Below, piece by piece: positions 23,795 through 34,471 of a DNA stretch of 64,000 nt. Origin of the DNA: Hanleya hanleyi (Eukaryota > Mollusca > Polyplacophora > Lepidopleurida > Hanleyidae); NCBI GenBank assembly GCA_036873755.1, contig JAVTVY010020624.1, positions 1 through 64,000 of the forward strand, written 5' to 3'. The position numbers and the translations under genes are program-made. A model generated the notes under the pieces. That model saw only the letters and a list, made by a program, of their open reading frames with translations. It searched no databases and was not told where the DNA came from. The stretch's first letter is position 1; every line of letters begins with the position of its first letter.

Positions 23795-24145
23795 CAATGA
23801 TATACAAAAAATAATACTCCATATCATAAATAGCCCATTTATATCCTCCAACCATAAGAAGTATGTGTACCAAGTTTCATAATCATCCATTGAAAGCTGA
23901 CAATTGCAGCACACTTTGGGTATACAGCTGTTGGCCTACGCGTGCACTTCTGCTAAACAAAAGACCTCATGAGGTTTGATATTAGAGCACCTCTATTTTA
24001 TTTGTCTGTTTTTTTTCTTTATCTATTTGTATTTTTATTTTGCTGAACCGAACACTTTATAATTTTCAGAGCTGAAACACCGACACGGATGACGACATTC
24101 TCTCTCTCTCCGAACTTCCAAATGCGAGACAAAACGAGAATATGT
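23795..24145. repeat. Spacer block I, copy 2
   Basis: A shortened copy of the block at 17625-18055, with the T-rich tract and TTTTCAGAGCTGAAACACCG at the right end. It lies between finger arrays Z2 and Z3. Confidence 0.8.
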
Positions 24146-24149
24146 AGAC

Positions 24150-25218
24150 AAATGATCATGTCATTTTCAACCTTGTCGTTAGTGAGTAACGATTGCCGTC
24201 CATGTGAGTTATCTCATGTCTCTTGATGCTTTTCCTCCTGGTAAACCTCACAGATTCCAGTAAACATTTGAGTGCCTCATTATGGCAATACGAGTCATTT
24301 CGTGCTCCTTCAGGCTTCCATTTAGTGTTCTGCTGTAAGGACATACTGGTCATTTGAATGGCTTTTCATCAGTGCGACTTCTTTCACGGTGGCTTGGGTG
24401 TCCACTCTTTTTACAGCCGAATGGGTACAGTGGATATTTGAAAGGCTTTTCACCAGTACGAGTTACTTCATGCTTCAGGTTTCCATTTGTTCTACTGCTA
24501 TATGGCATACTGAGCATTTGAATGGCTTCTCATCAGTATGAGTTCTTTCATGTTGCCTTTGATTTCCACTATTTTTAAAGCTGATTGGTCACAGTAGGCA
24601 TCTATATGGATTTTCACCAATTTGACTTCTCTCATGTTGCCTTAGGTGTTCACCCTTATTAAAGCTGAATGACCACAGTGGACAGCTGAATGGCTTTTCA
24701 CCAGTAAGAGTTTTTTTCATACTACTTCAGGCTTCCTTTTGTTCTAGCGCTATATGAGCATATTGAGCATTTGAAAGGCTTTTCACCAGCACGAGTTATT
24801 TCATGTTACTTTAGGTTTCCCTCCTGTTTACAGCTGAATGGGCACAGTGGACATTTGAATGGCTTTTCACCAGTACGAGCTATGCTGCTCTGCAGATCTA
24901 CAGACAGCATGATCATTTGTATGGCAGATCTCCAGTATGCATTTTTTCGTGAAACTTTACATCTGCTTACACAGTAATATGCCCCTTTTGCTTTGTTGGG
25001 TGTAATTTAGCAAGTGCTGACAATAACTTGGGTGAGACCTCTATAGATTCTTCGATGTCTCTCGTTGTTTCAGGACGATCAGAAGCTGATTCCCGAATAT
25101 GTGAAACGTTCATCGCAGCATTGCTCAATTTGTGATCAACCTGGTACAAAGTCACTAAATAAGGTCTGTCTAGTCCCATGGTCATCTTGTCAGTCGCTAT
25201 AAAGTTGTCTGAATTATC
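24150..25218 (-). pseudogene. Zinc-finger pseudogene Z3 with exon-2 N-terminus and dead splice acceptor
   Basis: The N-terminal part is well preserved (DRPYLVTLYQVDHKL..., HIRESASDRPETTRDIEESI). The acceptor that reads TTTTAG|GAT in genes A and D reads TTTTAT|GAT here, so the AG is lost. Downstream are about eight finger remnants with stops, shifts and missing ligands. The array ends with a tail (RRKSIKRHEITHMDGN... then RLKMT stop) that probably shows the original C-terminus of the family. No exon 1 was found upstream. Judged a pseudogene. Confidence 0.75.
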
Positions 25219-25319
25219 ATAAAACAAGGAACGAACCAATAATCAGACATCCTCAGATATGTCAGTTACATATTGCTAAAGCTCAGAATCAAAAGTGAGG
25301 TGAAACAGCATCGGCTGGT

Positions 25320-26030
25320 TTTTATACGCCCGCTCAAAAGGCGGACGTATTATGTGATGGCGGTTTCCTTTCGTCTGTCCGTCCGTCAATCCGTCCCCTG
25401 TGTCCGGTCTAGATCTGGGACAGTTTTCTATCTACAGTTCCAATTTTTGGTGAGTGGATACCCAGAGCAGGGATGATGTGTCGCGTACAAAAATGAAGGT
25501 CAAAGGTCACTGGTCTAAAACCAGGAAATCACTTAATCGTCCGTGTCCAGTCTCTATCGGTGACCCGTTTTTTATCCACAGTTGTTTTTTTGTGGGTGGA
25601 TACACTAGGTCGAAACGATGTGTCGCGTACCGAAATTTTGTTGAGTGGATACACTGGAGGGAGGGGGAGGGGGACAATGCGTCACATACCAAGTGTAGGC
25701 CAAGGTCGAAGGTCAAAACATTATTGAAAATTGCTAATTTTTGTGAGTAGATTCGGTAGGCGGAAGAGATGCGTTGCATGCCAAAAAATTAGGTCAAGGT
25801 CAAAGGTCGCTGTGTCCCGAAATTAAAAAAAATCATTAAAAATATTTGTTTTGTGTCAGTAGATACATTAGGGTCAGGATGTATCATAGGTCAAGGTCAA
25901 ATGTCCTCAAATCTTGAATATCATGATTTTGTGTATGTGAATACATTAAGGGGAGACCATGGGCCATGTACCAACATTTAGGTCAAAGGTCAAGCTAACT
26001 CCATAATCAGGAAATCATTAAGTCACATTT
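25320..26030 (+). repeat. Diverged tandem repeat with AAGGTCAAAGGTCA words
   Basis: It starts with CGCCCGCTCAAAAGGCGGAC and GTCTGTCCGTCCGTC. About five 85-110-base units follow, each with TTTTGTGAGTGGATACA, a GTGTCGCGTACC-like word and AGGTCAAAGGTCA. This style is common in marine invertebrate genomes. Small frames across it are not genes. Confidence 0.7.
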
Positions 26031-26099
26031 TATATACTCATCGAGGACAAGAGTTGTCGTTCCTACATGTATATGACATTTGTCCTGTGGAGTGGTCTC

Positions 26100-26520
26100 C
26101 CCTTAGCTTATCTGATTAGTATCCCTCGCGGATTAAATGACACATTAACAGCATACAGGATATCTGAATAATAATGGTATGGAAACATGCGTTAATTATT
26201 GTTCTATAAAGTGTTTTTTTCAAACATGGATCGTCTCATCCGAAAAAAGAAATCTAAGTTAAGAGCTTGACCGGTGTATTAACCCAACGCGTGATTTGTT
26301 TTATAATTTTGTAGTATTCATTGCAGATTCCATTCTTTTAGAATTATGGCATATCTTGTGATATAATTGAATATTATGTCAACAACGTTTATTTCGGACA
26401 TAATTTTGCCTGGAAGTGGTTAGCAGAAATACTGGCAATCGGATCTAGAGGTGTTGATAATTCAAGCCGCAGTCAGTCTCTGAAAACCAGTCGCCTTGAA
26501 ACAACAGCAAAGGGAGTTGG
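26100..26520. repeat. Block J, copy 2
   Basis: The second copy of the block at 18885-19275, in the same orientation and with similar distance and order relative to the finger arrays. From 26520 to about 27770 the sequence is unique, with no gene recognised. Confidence 0.8.
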
Positions 26521-27769
26521 ACAAAGATCACAGCTGTGTTCCATGCTATAGTACGGCAAACGCTGTGGCATATAAAGACCAACGTTCAAGTATTGCCGGC
26601 TGTTCTTAGGTGACCAATCACAGCGGTTGTATTATCTCGTCCTTTGGCAGCGATGAACTGCTCGAACTGCGCATTTTCGACAACAAATGGAGGAACAGCT
26701 GATGCTGACTATATGACTATCGGACTATTTCGTTCAGGAGTTTGCTTTTGTAATAGGCTTATGGATTAAGCAAGTGATCGATACAATAATTTCATAGGCA
26801 AGCTAGAACTGTGCCAAAATTGTCGGATTTGTGGAGGAATTTGTTAAATGTGACAAATATGTGAAAACAGAACGAAATACATATTTCCAATATTCAAGGA
26901 GACGTATAAATAGATACATTGATGAACGAGAGATCCTGAAGGATTTTGGCGCCCACCATTGTCCGATAATTGTAAGCTAATGACAAGAGGATCTTTTTGT
27001 CCATTGTTACTAAGAACAAACGATTGGTTTGTAAATTTGTTTGCAGAATTTCGAATCTGAGCGAAAAAGAACGAAAAAGGGACACTGAAAAACACCAAGA
27101 TATAATCTAAGTTTCAGGAGTTTCAAGATTTCTAGAAACTGTACTTACGTCGGTTGTTATAATACAAGAGAAATGAGCAAAGTTAGTCTGAAAGTGAATG
27201 TACATGTACGGAGGATCCTTCGTCTTCGTCTTGTGGTATTTTTTATTTATTTATTTTTTTGTACATGTCATCATTGGGCACTGGAAGCGAAGACAACCTT
27301 CTTTGGCGCTTTGGCATGAGCTATGAAACATACTTAAGATTTTATAACTAGGAACGAATGCTAATTCTGTTCTGTTTACTGGGCTAGTTTGAGACATGTC
27401 TTTTAAGATACCATGCTCGGAAATAGTAAGAGAGTACAATACTTAATACGGAAGGGATCCGGTTCGCGCAGTAATGTTGAAACTTTGAAAGTCCCTGAAT
27501 CCTGATTATCTCCCTTGGATCGAAACATGCAGTAGTCCACAGTTGTCGAGTTGTGACGTTGAGCCACAAGAGTGACGTCCATTCATATAGCCGATCCGCC
27601 GGCAGACGAAAGGGTGGGGCAGTTCACTTGCAACTGCATGGACTAAAGAAAAAATGATTTAAAATTTGAAGAAATACATTTTAATTCCAAATTATTTGAA
27701 CTCCTTGATCTGGAAGGTGAAGGTGTGGATATTCTCTATAGTCAATAGATAGAATATGCCCCAAGGTTT

Positions 27770-29325
27770 GATCCGCCGACTCTTGTGATGCAACGTCACA
27801 AATCGGGAATACCGTATTAATTTGAAGCGTAGCTTCGATTTTCGAATCGGACCAAAAAAGGTATTTTGCACAACTAGACCCCAAGGGGAACCTAGGTACC
27901 AAATCTGCGAAAGATCCCTGCAGTACATCCTGAGAAATCACGATAACAAAGCTGCATGAGAAAATCCAAGATGGCCGCCTGGTGGCCATATTGGATTTTC
28001 AAATCGGACGAGAAAAGGTATCTTGCACAACTAGACCCCAAGGGGAACCTGTGTACCAAATTTGAGAAAGATCCATGCAGTACTTCCTGAGAAATGACAA
28101 TAAAGTTTCATGGGAAAATCCATGATGGCTGCCTGGTGGCCATATTGGGTATTCGAATGTGACGTGAAAAGTTATCTTGCACAACTAGACCCCAAGGAGA
28201 ACCTGTATACCAAATTTGAGAAAGATCCATGCAGTAGTTCCTGAGAAATCGCGATAAGGTTTTATGGGGAAATCCAAGATGGCTCCCGTGTGGCCATATT
28301 GGATCTCCGAATCAGACCAGAAAAGGTATCTTGCACAACTAGACCCCAAGGGGGAACCTGTGTACCAAATTTGAGAAAGGTCCATGCAGTAGTTCCTGAG
28401 AAATCGCGATAACAACGTATCATGGGGAAATCCAAGATGGCTGCCTGGTGGCCTTATTGGATTTTTGATTCGGACCGAAAAAGGTATCTTGCACAACTAG
28501 ATCCCAAGGGGAACCTGTGTACCAAATTTGAGAAAGATCCATACAGTAGTTCCACGGAAATCTCGATAACAATGTTTCATGGGGAAATCCAAGATAGCTG
28601 TCTGGTGGCCATATTGGACTCTCGATTCGGACAGAAAAGGGTATCTTGCACAACTAGACGCCGAGGGAAATCTGTGTACCAAATTTGAGAAAGATCCATG
28701 CAGCAGTTCCTGAGAAATCGCGATAAGGTTTCATGGGGAATTCCAAGATGGCTGCCTGGTGGCCATATTGGATTTTCGAATCGGACCAGAAAAGGTATCT
28801 TGCACAACTAGACCCCAAGGGGAACCTGTGTACCAAATTCGAGAAACATCCATGCAGTAGTTCCTGAGAAATCACAAGGTTTCAGGCAGCCATCTTGGAT
28901 TTTCGAATCGGACCAGAAAAGGTATCTTGCACAAGACCCCAAGGGGAACCTGTGTACCAAATTTGAGAAAGATCCATGCAGTACTTCCTGAGAAATCGCG
29001 ATAACAAAGTTTCATGGGGAAATCCAAGATGGCTGCCTGGTGGCCATATTGGATTTTCGATTCGGAACGGAAAAGGTATCTTGCACAACTAGATCCCAAG
29101 GGGAACCTGCATACCAAATTTGAGAAACATCCATGCAGCAGTTCCTGAGAAATCACGATAACAAGGTTTCATAGGGAAATCCAAGATGGCTGCCTGGTGG
29201 TCATATTGGAGTTTCGAATCGGACCAGAAAAGGTATCTTGCACAACTAGACCCCAATGGGAACCTGTGTACCAAATTTGAGAACGATCCATGCAGTAGTT
29301 CCTGAGAAATCGCGATAACAAGAAT
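27770..29325 (-). repeat. Satellite of ~155-bp units, about nine to ten copies
   Basis: The word AAGATGGCTGCCTGGTGGCC recurs near 27970, 28123, 28279, 28437, 28594, 28747, 29027 and 29187, with one shortened copy near 28890. Each unit also has TCTTGCACAACTAG, CCCCAAGGGGAACCTG and GAGAAAGATCCATGCAG. Several frames stay open through single units, giving overlapping 60-100-codon frames that are repeat artefacts. It lies between blocks J and K and is absent from the first unit. Confidence 0.85.
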
Positions 29326-29344
29326 TGTTTACGGACAGACTACC

Positions 29345-29745
29345 ATAATTTCTGGGAAAACTTACTTCCATGACATTCATATATGAGTTTGTAATAAACA
29401 AGATAAACATACAAATTATGCTGAACAGCTAATATTATTTTTGGCAACTATAGCGTACACAAGAAATATGCGATCAGGATAGACTCCAAATTCGCAATTT
29501 GGTTTATTTAAGCAATTTTTGGCTACGATCGCAAATCCATCGTGTATAACGTAAACAATTGACAAAGTACTCTCTACATGATGTTTTCGCAGAAAGAAAA
29601 TAATATTTAATGTGAACATATAAATATGGGTGATATCTGCCTTGAATGTTTCTCAACAAACAGGTTTCCCGGCAGAGAAACGGGTTCGTATACACGTGTA
29701 CGTATATGTAGACACACGATTTGTCATTTTCTGTTAACAACCTTT
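29345..29745. repeat. Block K, copy 2
   Basis: The second copy of the block at 20980-21335, directly 3' of array Z4, with moderate divergence and small indels. Confidence 0.8.
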
Positions 29746-30935
29746 TCTTTCATGTGCATTGATCGCCATGCATGTGAATTCTTTCATGATTCTTCGTGAT
29801 TTCCTAGAAGTAAACCTTTCTGGGGACAGTGAACAGTTGTATGGTTTTTGTTACCAGGATGAGTCATTTCGTGCTCCTTCAGTCTTCCATTTCTTGTATT
29901 GCTATATAAGGACATACATGTATTGAGCATTTGAATGGCTTTTCATCAGTATGAGAGCGTTCATGTCGTACCAGGTTTCCAATTATGGCATAGCAATAAG
30001 GACATCGTGACTATGTGAAGGGTATTTCACTAGCAGGAGTTATTACAGGCTCCATCAGGGGCCATCACGTGCATAGCCAAGGCAGCACAGTGGACATTTG
30101 TACGGCTTTTTACCAGTATGAATTCTTTCACGGTCCTTCAGGCTTCCATTTCTGCAATAAGGGCATATTAAGCACTGGAATCTCTTTCCGCAAGTACGAG
30201 TTATTTCGTGCGACTTTGGGCTTCCATAGGGGATAATTGTGCATTTGAATGGCTTTTCACCACTATGAGTTCTTTCATCTTGCCTCAGGTGTCCAGTGTT
30301 TTACAGCTGAGTGAGTGAGTGAGTGAATAGGGTTTAACGTCGCTTTCAACATTTTTTCAGCTATATCACGACGGGGAAGGGAAGGGAGGGGAGGGGGAGG
30401 GGAAGGGGAACCTACTTGTAACAGAGCAGATCTAATGCTGCCATTTTATAGTGCTGTCCCACTGAAATATCATGCCGTAGGCAGACATGACACCCCACTC
30501 AGTCACATTATACTGACACCGAGCGAACCAGTCCTTGTTCTATCCTCTTAATGCTGAACGTAAGCGAGGAAGCAACAAGTTCCATTTTTCAAGTCTTAGG
30601 TATGACCCGGCCTGGGATCGAACCCAGAACCTACCGCTTACGAGGCCGACGCTCTAACCATTAGACCACCGCAGTGCGGTGTTTTACAGCTGAATGGAGA
30701 GAGTGGACATCTTATGGCTTTTCACCAGTATGAGTTATTTCATGATGCTTTAGGAGTCCACCTGATTTAAAGCTATGGGACAATACGAACATTTGCATGG
30801 TCTATCTCCAGTATGCATTGTTTCGTCAATCTTTACACAACAGCTGCTTACACACCAATATACCCTGTTGTGTTGTTGCCTCTTTCACGTGGGCGCAATT
30901 TAACAAGTGCTGACGGTGACTTGGGTGAGACTTCT
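29745..30935 (-). pseudogene. Zinc-finger array Z4, split by a SINE
   Basis: Decayed finger repeats at 29745-30295 and 30694-30850, then the linker region (NKA..., SALVKL, EVSPKS) to about 30935, where block I begins. Most fingers have lost ligands or carry stops. It has the same truncation point as Z2, so the two derive from one earlier truncated copy. Confidence 0.7.
30311..30678 (-). mobile_element. tRNA-derived SINE inside finger array Z4
   Basis: It is flanked by a perfect 15-base target duplication, GTGTTTTACAGCTGA, at 30296-30310 and 30679-30693. On the minus strand the head reads GGTGGTCTAATGGTTAGAGC (box A-like) and GGTTCGATCCCAGG (box B), so RNA polymerase III transcription is likely. 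The body ends with a conserved-looking CCCGTCGTGATATAGCTG and GCGACGTTAAACCC, then a (TCAC)n tail. The perfect duplication suggests fairly recent insertion. Confidence 0.9.
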
Positions 30936-30944
30936 AGAATTATA

Positions 30945-31335
30945 CTTGCAATGATAAAAAGAACAACACTTCATCATAAATAGCACAGGTATATCCTCCA
31001 ATTAAGTTCCGTAATCACCAGTGAAAGCTGACAATTGCAGCAAATGTTCGATGTACAGGTGTGGGACTACATGTGCACTTCTGCAAAACAGAACACCTTA
31101 TCATTATATTTGGACATTACAGCACCCCTAGAATCCCTGGGGTGGTGCCATAACTGAAAACCTTAGTGGAATACCAACCTCGCATATTATTATTTTAATT
31201 CTTATTTATTTTTATTTTGTTGAACCAAAAACTTTATGATTTTCAGAGATGGGACACCGACACTGACGACGACTTTCTCTCTCCCCGTCTCACAATCTCT
31301 CTTCGTACTTCTGAAGGCCAGATAAAACGAACCAT
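30945..31335. repeat. Spacer block I, copy 3
   Basis: The third copy of the block at 17625-18055, with TTTTCAGAGATGGGACACCG at about 31241. It separates array Z4 from the 3' remnant of gene D. Confidence 0.8.
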
Positions 31336-31917
31336 TCTTTTATTTCAGCCTTGTTTTCCATGCGTAATGATCGCATTTTGTGTTAGCTATTTCAGGTTTC
31401 TTGAGGGTTTTCCTCCTGGTAACAATGAGCATTTGTATAGTTCTTTACCAGTATGAGTTTATTCATGCTCCTTCAGGATTCTATTTAGTGTACTGCCATG
31501 AAGACATATTCAGCATTTGAATGGCTTTTCACCAGTAGGAGTTCCTTCATGTTGCCTTAGGTTTCCACACTGATTACAGCTGAATGAGCACAGCGGACAT
31601 TTGAATGGCTTCTCACCATTATGAAGCGTTCATGTAGTTTCAGGTTTCCATTTTCTGTACAGCTATATGGGCACAGTGGACATTTGAATGGCTTTTCATC
31701 AGTGTGTCATTTCATGCTGCTTTCGGTTTGCATCGGTGAAACAGCCATATGAACATATTGAACATATGAATGGCTTTACGTCAGTATGAGTTCGTTCATG
31801 TTCCCTTAGGTGTCCACTCTGTTTACAGACTTGGCACAGTGGACATTTGAATGGTTTTTCACCAGTATGAGTCACTTCATGCTGCTTAAGTTTTCCATTG
31901 GTTATACTGCTATATGA
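31335..31917 (-). pseudogene. Decayed finger repeats 3' of gene D
   Basis: After the gene D stop codon the same frame stays open for roughly 70 codons, through one finger shortened by two residues and another complete one. A small deletion near 31700 then shifts the frame. More damaged fingers follow to about 31390, then a possible original tail and an AATAAA on the minus strand near 31350. This is the former 3' part of gene D. Confidence 0.65.
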
Positions 31918-33672
31918 TCATATTGAACATTTGAATGGCTTTTCACTAATATGAGTTCTTTCATGTTCCCTTAAGTGTCCACTCCGTTTACAGCTGAATG
32001 GGCATAGTGGACATTTGAATGGCTTTTCACCAGTGTGAGTCATTTCATGCTGCCTCAGGGTTTCGTTGGTTATACTGCTATACGGGCATATTGAACATTT
32101 GAATGGCTTCTCACCAGTATGAGTGCGTTCATGCCGTTTCAGGTTTCTACTGGTTATACAGCTATATGGACATATTGAGCATTTGAAAGACTTTTCACCA
32201 GTATGAGTTCTTTCATGTTGCCTTAGGTTTCCACTCGCGTTACAGCTGAATGAGCATAGTGGACATTTGAATGGCTTATCAACAGTATGAGTCTTTTCAT
32301 GTAGTTTCAGTTTTCCACCTGTTATACTGCTATATGGGCATATTGAACATTTGAATGGCATCTCGGAAGCATGCGAGCGTTCATGTCGTTTCAGGTTTCT
32401 ACTGGTTATACTGCTATATGGGCATATTGAACATTTGAATGACTTTTCACTAGTATGAGTTATTTCATGTTGCCTTAGGTTTCCACTAGCATTACAGCTG
32501 AATGAGCACAGTGGACATTTGAATGGCTTTTCACCAGTATGAGTCATTTCATGTCGTTTCAAGTTTTCAACTGTTATACCGCTATATGGGCATATTGAGC
32601 ATTTGAATGGCTTTTCACCAGTATGAGTTCTTTCATGTAGTCTTAGGTCTCTGCTCTGTCTACAGCTGTATGGGCACAGGGGACATTTGAATGGCTTTAC
32701 GCCAGTATGAGTTCTTTCATGTTTCCTTAGGTTTCCACTCTGTTTACAGCTGAATGAGCACATTGGGCATTTGAATGGCTTTTCACCAGTATGATTTCTG
32801 GCATGTCGCTTTAGGTCCCCACTCTGTTTACAGCTGAATGGGCATAGGGGACATTTGAATGGCTTTTCACCAGAATGAGCTCGTTCATGCCGCTTTAGGT
32901 TTCTCTTTGCCATAGTGCCAAATGGGCATATTGAGCATTTGAATGGTTTTTCACCGGTATGAGTCATTTCATGTTGCCTTAGGTTTCCACTCTGTTTACA
33001 GCTGTAAGGGCATAGTGGACATTTGAATGACTTTTCATTAAAATGAGTTATTTCATGCTGCTTTAAGATTTCTTTTCTTATAGTGCTATATGGGCATATT
33101 GAGCATTTGAATCGCTTTTCACCAGTATGAGTTCTTTCATGTTGCCTTAGGTTTCCACTCTGATTACAGCTGAATGTGCACCGTGGACAGTTGAATGGCT
33201 TCTTAACAATATGAGAGAGTTCATGTCGTTTCAGGTTTCCACTTCCTCTACATCTATATGGGCACCGTGAGCATTCAAACGGATTTTCACCAGTGTGACT
33301 TCTTTCATGCTGCCTTAGGTTTTCACCCTGTTCACAGCCGAATAAGCACAGTGGACATTTGAATAGCTTTTCTTCAGTATGAGTTTTTCCATGCTGCTTT
33401 AGGTGCCCACAGCAATATGCCCCTTTTGCTTTGTTGCCACTTCCATGTGAGAGTAATTTAACAAGTGCTGACGGTGACTTGGGTGAGACTTCCCTGAATC
33501 CCACGAGGTCTCTCTTTGCTTCGGAATGATCAGTACCTGATTCCCGAATATGTGCGATGTTTATCTCAGCATTGCTCCTCAATTTGTGATCAACCTGGTA
33601 CAAGGTCACTGGATAGGGTCTGTCTGGTCCCATGATCATCTTGTCAGCCCCTGTATAGTTGTCTGAATTATC
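31918..33672 (-). CDS. Zinc-finger gene D, exon 2: DRPYPVTLYQVD motif plus 17 C2H2 fingers
   Basis: Acceptor TTTTAG then GAT at 33670-33672, phase 0. The exon starts DNSDNY..., then DRPYPVTLYQVDHKLRSN, linker, a degenerate YCCGHLKQH element, then 17 complete C2H2 fingers, all with both Cys and both His, and an 18th cut at FKCSI by TGA at 31918-31920. There the second zinc-binding cysteine codon TGC has become TGA. Joined to exon 1 (39570-39842) over a 5897-base intron, the protein is about 675 residues. By family this is a nuclear DNA-binding protein. It is the best preserved array of the cluster and the most likely to be active. Confidence 0.8.
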   Translation of the reverse strand, partial: DNSDNYTGADKMIMGPDRPYPVTLYQVDHKLRSNAEINIAHIRESGTDHSEAKRDLVGFREVSPKSPSALVKLLSHGSGNKAKGAYCCGHLKQHGKTHTEEKLFKCPLCLFGCEQGENLRQHERSHTGENPFECSRCPYRCRGSGNLKRHELSHIVKKPFNCPRCTFSCNQSGNLRQHERTHTGEKRFKCSICPYSTIRKEILKQHEITHFNEKSFKCPLCPYSCKQSGNLRQHEMTHTGEKPFKCSICPFGTMAKRNLKRHERAHSGEKPFKCPLCPFSCKQSGDLKRHARNHTGEKPFKCPMCSFSCKQSGNLRKHERTHTGVKPFKCPLCPYSCRQSRDLRLHERTHTGEKPFKCSICPYSGITVENLKRHEMTHTGEKPFKCPLCSFSCNASGNLRQHEITHTSEKSFKCSICPYSSITSRNLKRHERSHASEMPFKCSICPYSSITGGKLKLHEKTHTVDKPFKCPLCSFSCNASGNLRQHERTHTGEKSFKCSICPYSCITSRNLKRHERTHTGEKPFKCSICPYSSITNETLRQHEMTHTGEKPFKCPLCPFSCKRSGHLREHERTHISEKPFKCSI

Positions 33673-34471
33673 CTAAAACAAGGAACCAACCAATAATAAG
33701 ATATCCTCAGATATATCAGATAGATATTGTAAAAGCTCAGACTCAAAAGTCGCACAAAAAACAGCATCGACTGACTTTTCAAATTGTGCTTTCATCTGGT
33801 TTTTTTTTGTTTTTTTTGCTTTCTCTTGTACATTACAGCATGAAGTTTTTTATCTATGCAAAACATGACACCTAAATAACCAAAATAATGTTTCGATGTA
33901 ATAGCACGGCAGATATGGCGACTTTTGAAAACATTAGAATCCTTTTGGTTCAAGATGTCATATTTTAGACTATACAAACAAATCCATCCTAAAATGTAAG
34001 CGAAAAGTAAAAAACAGACAAAAACCAGATCTAAAACTGTTTTTTGTCAATTTAGACTGTGAGCGCTAAAAAAATCAAACGTCAGAATTGTCTTTGAACA
34101 AAACACAGCTGATTATGCAAAATCACAAACACTATTGTTTTACTTTACTAACGCCGTATTGGCGCATTCACAAAGCCATCCTCACGAGCCAGTGTAACAA
34201 TCGATAGGCTACGATCGATGCACTGGCTTGCTTAGGTACCGATAGCAGTTCTGGATATAAATAACTCGATGGGTTAACACTAAACCGAACCAATCAGTTA
34301 GTGCGCGGAAGCAGCTCATCAGGCCAATCCACAGCGAGGTTTGAGTTAGGACTGGTTTGATTTCATCTTCCGCCAGACTGCCTTTGAAGTTAGGCTGAAA
34401 TCAACATGGGGTGCCAAAGCGAAAACAACAGGCTTCAGACACTGACGCGCTAATTCGAAACATTCGCTTAG

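Noticed and set aside
25320..26030. CRISPR-like or nuclear-receptor-site array (AGGTCAAAGGTCA words)
   Set aside because: The direct repeats are diverged and match a common style of invertebrate tandem repeat; eukaryotic context rules out CRISPR, and there is no evidence of receptor binding.
28185..29274. Many overlapping 60-100-codon frames with related products (MCKIPF..., ILDFPMK...)
   Set aside because: They arise from the ~155-bp satellite read in several frames; the unit length is not kept in multiples of three and no frame is continuous through the array.
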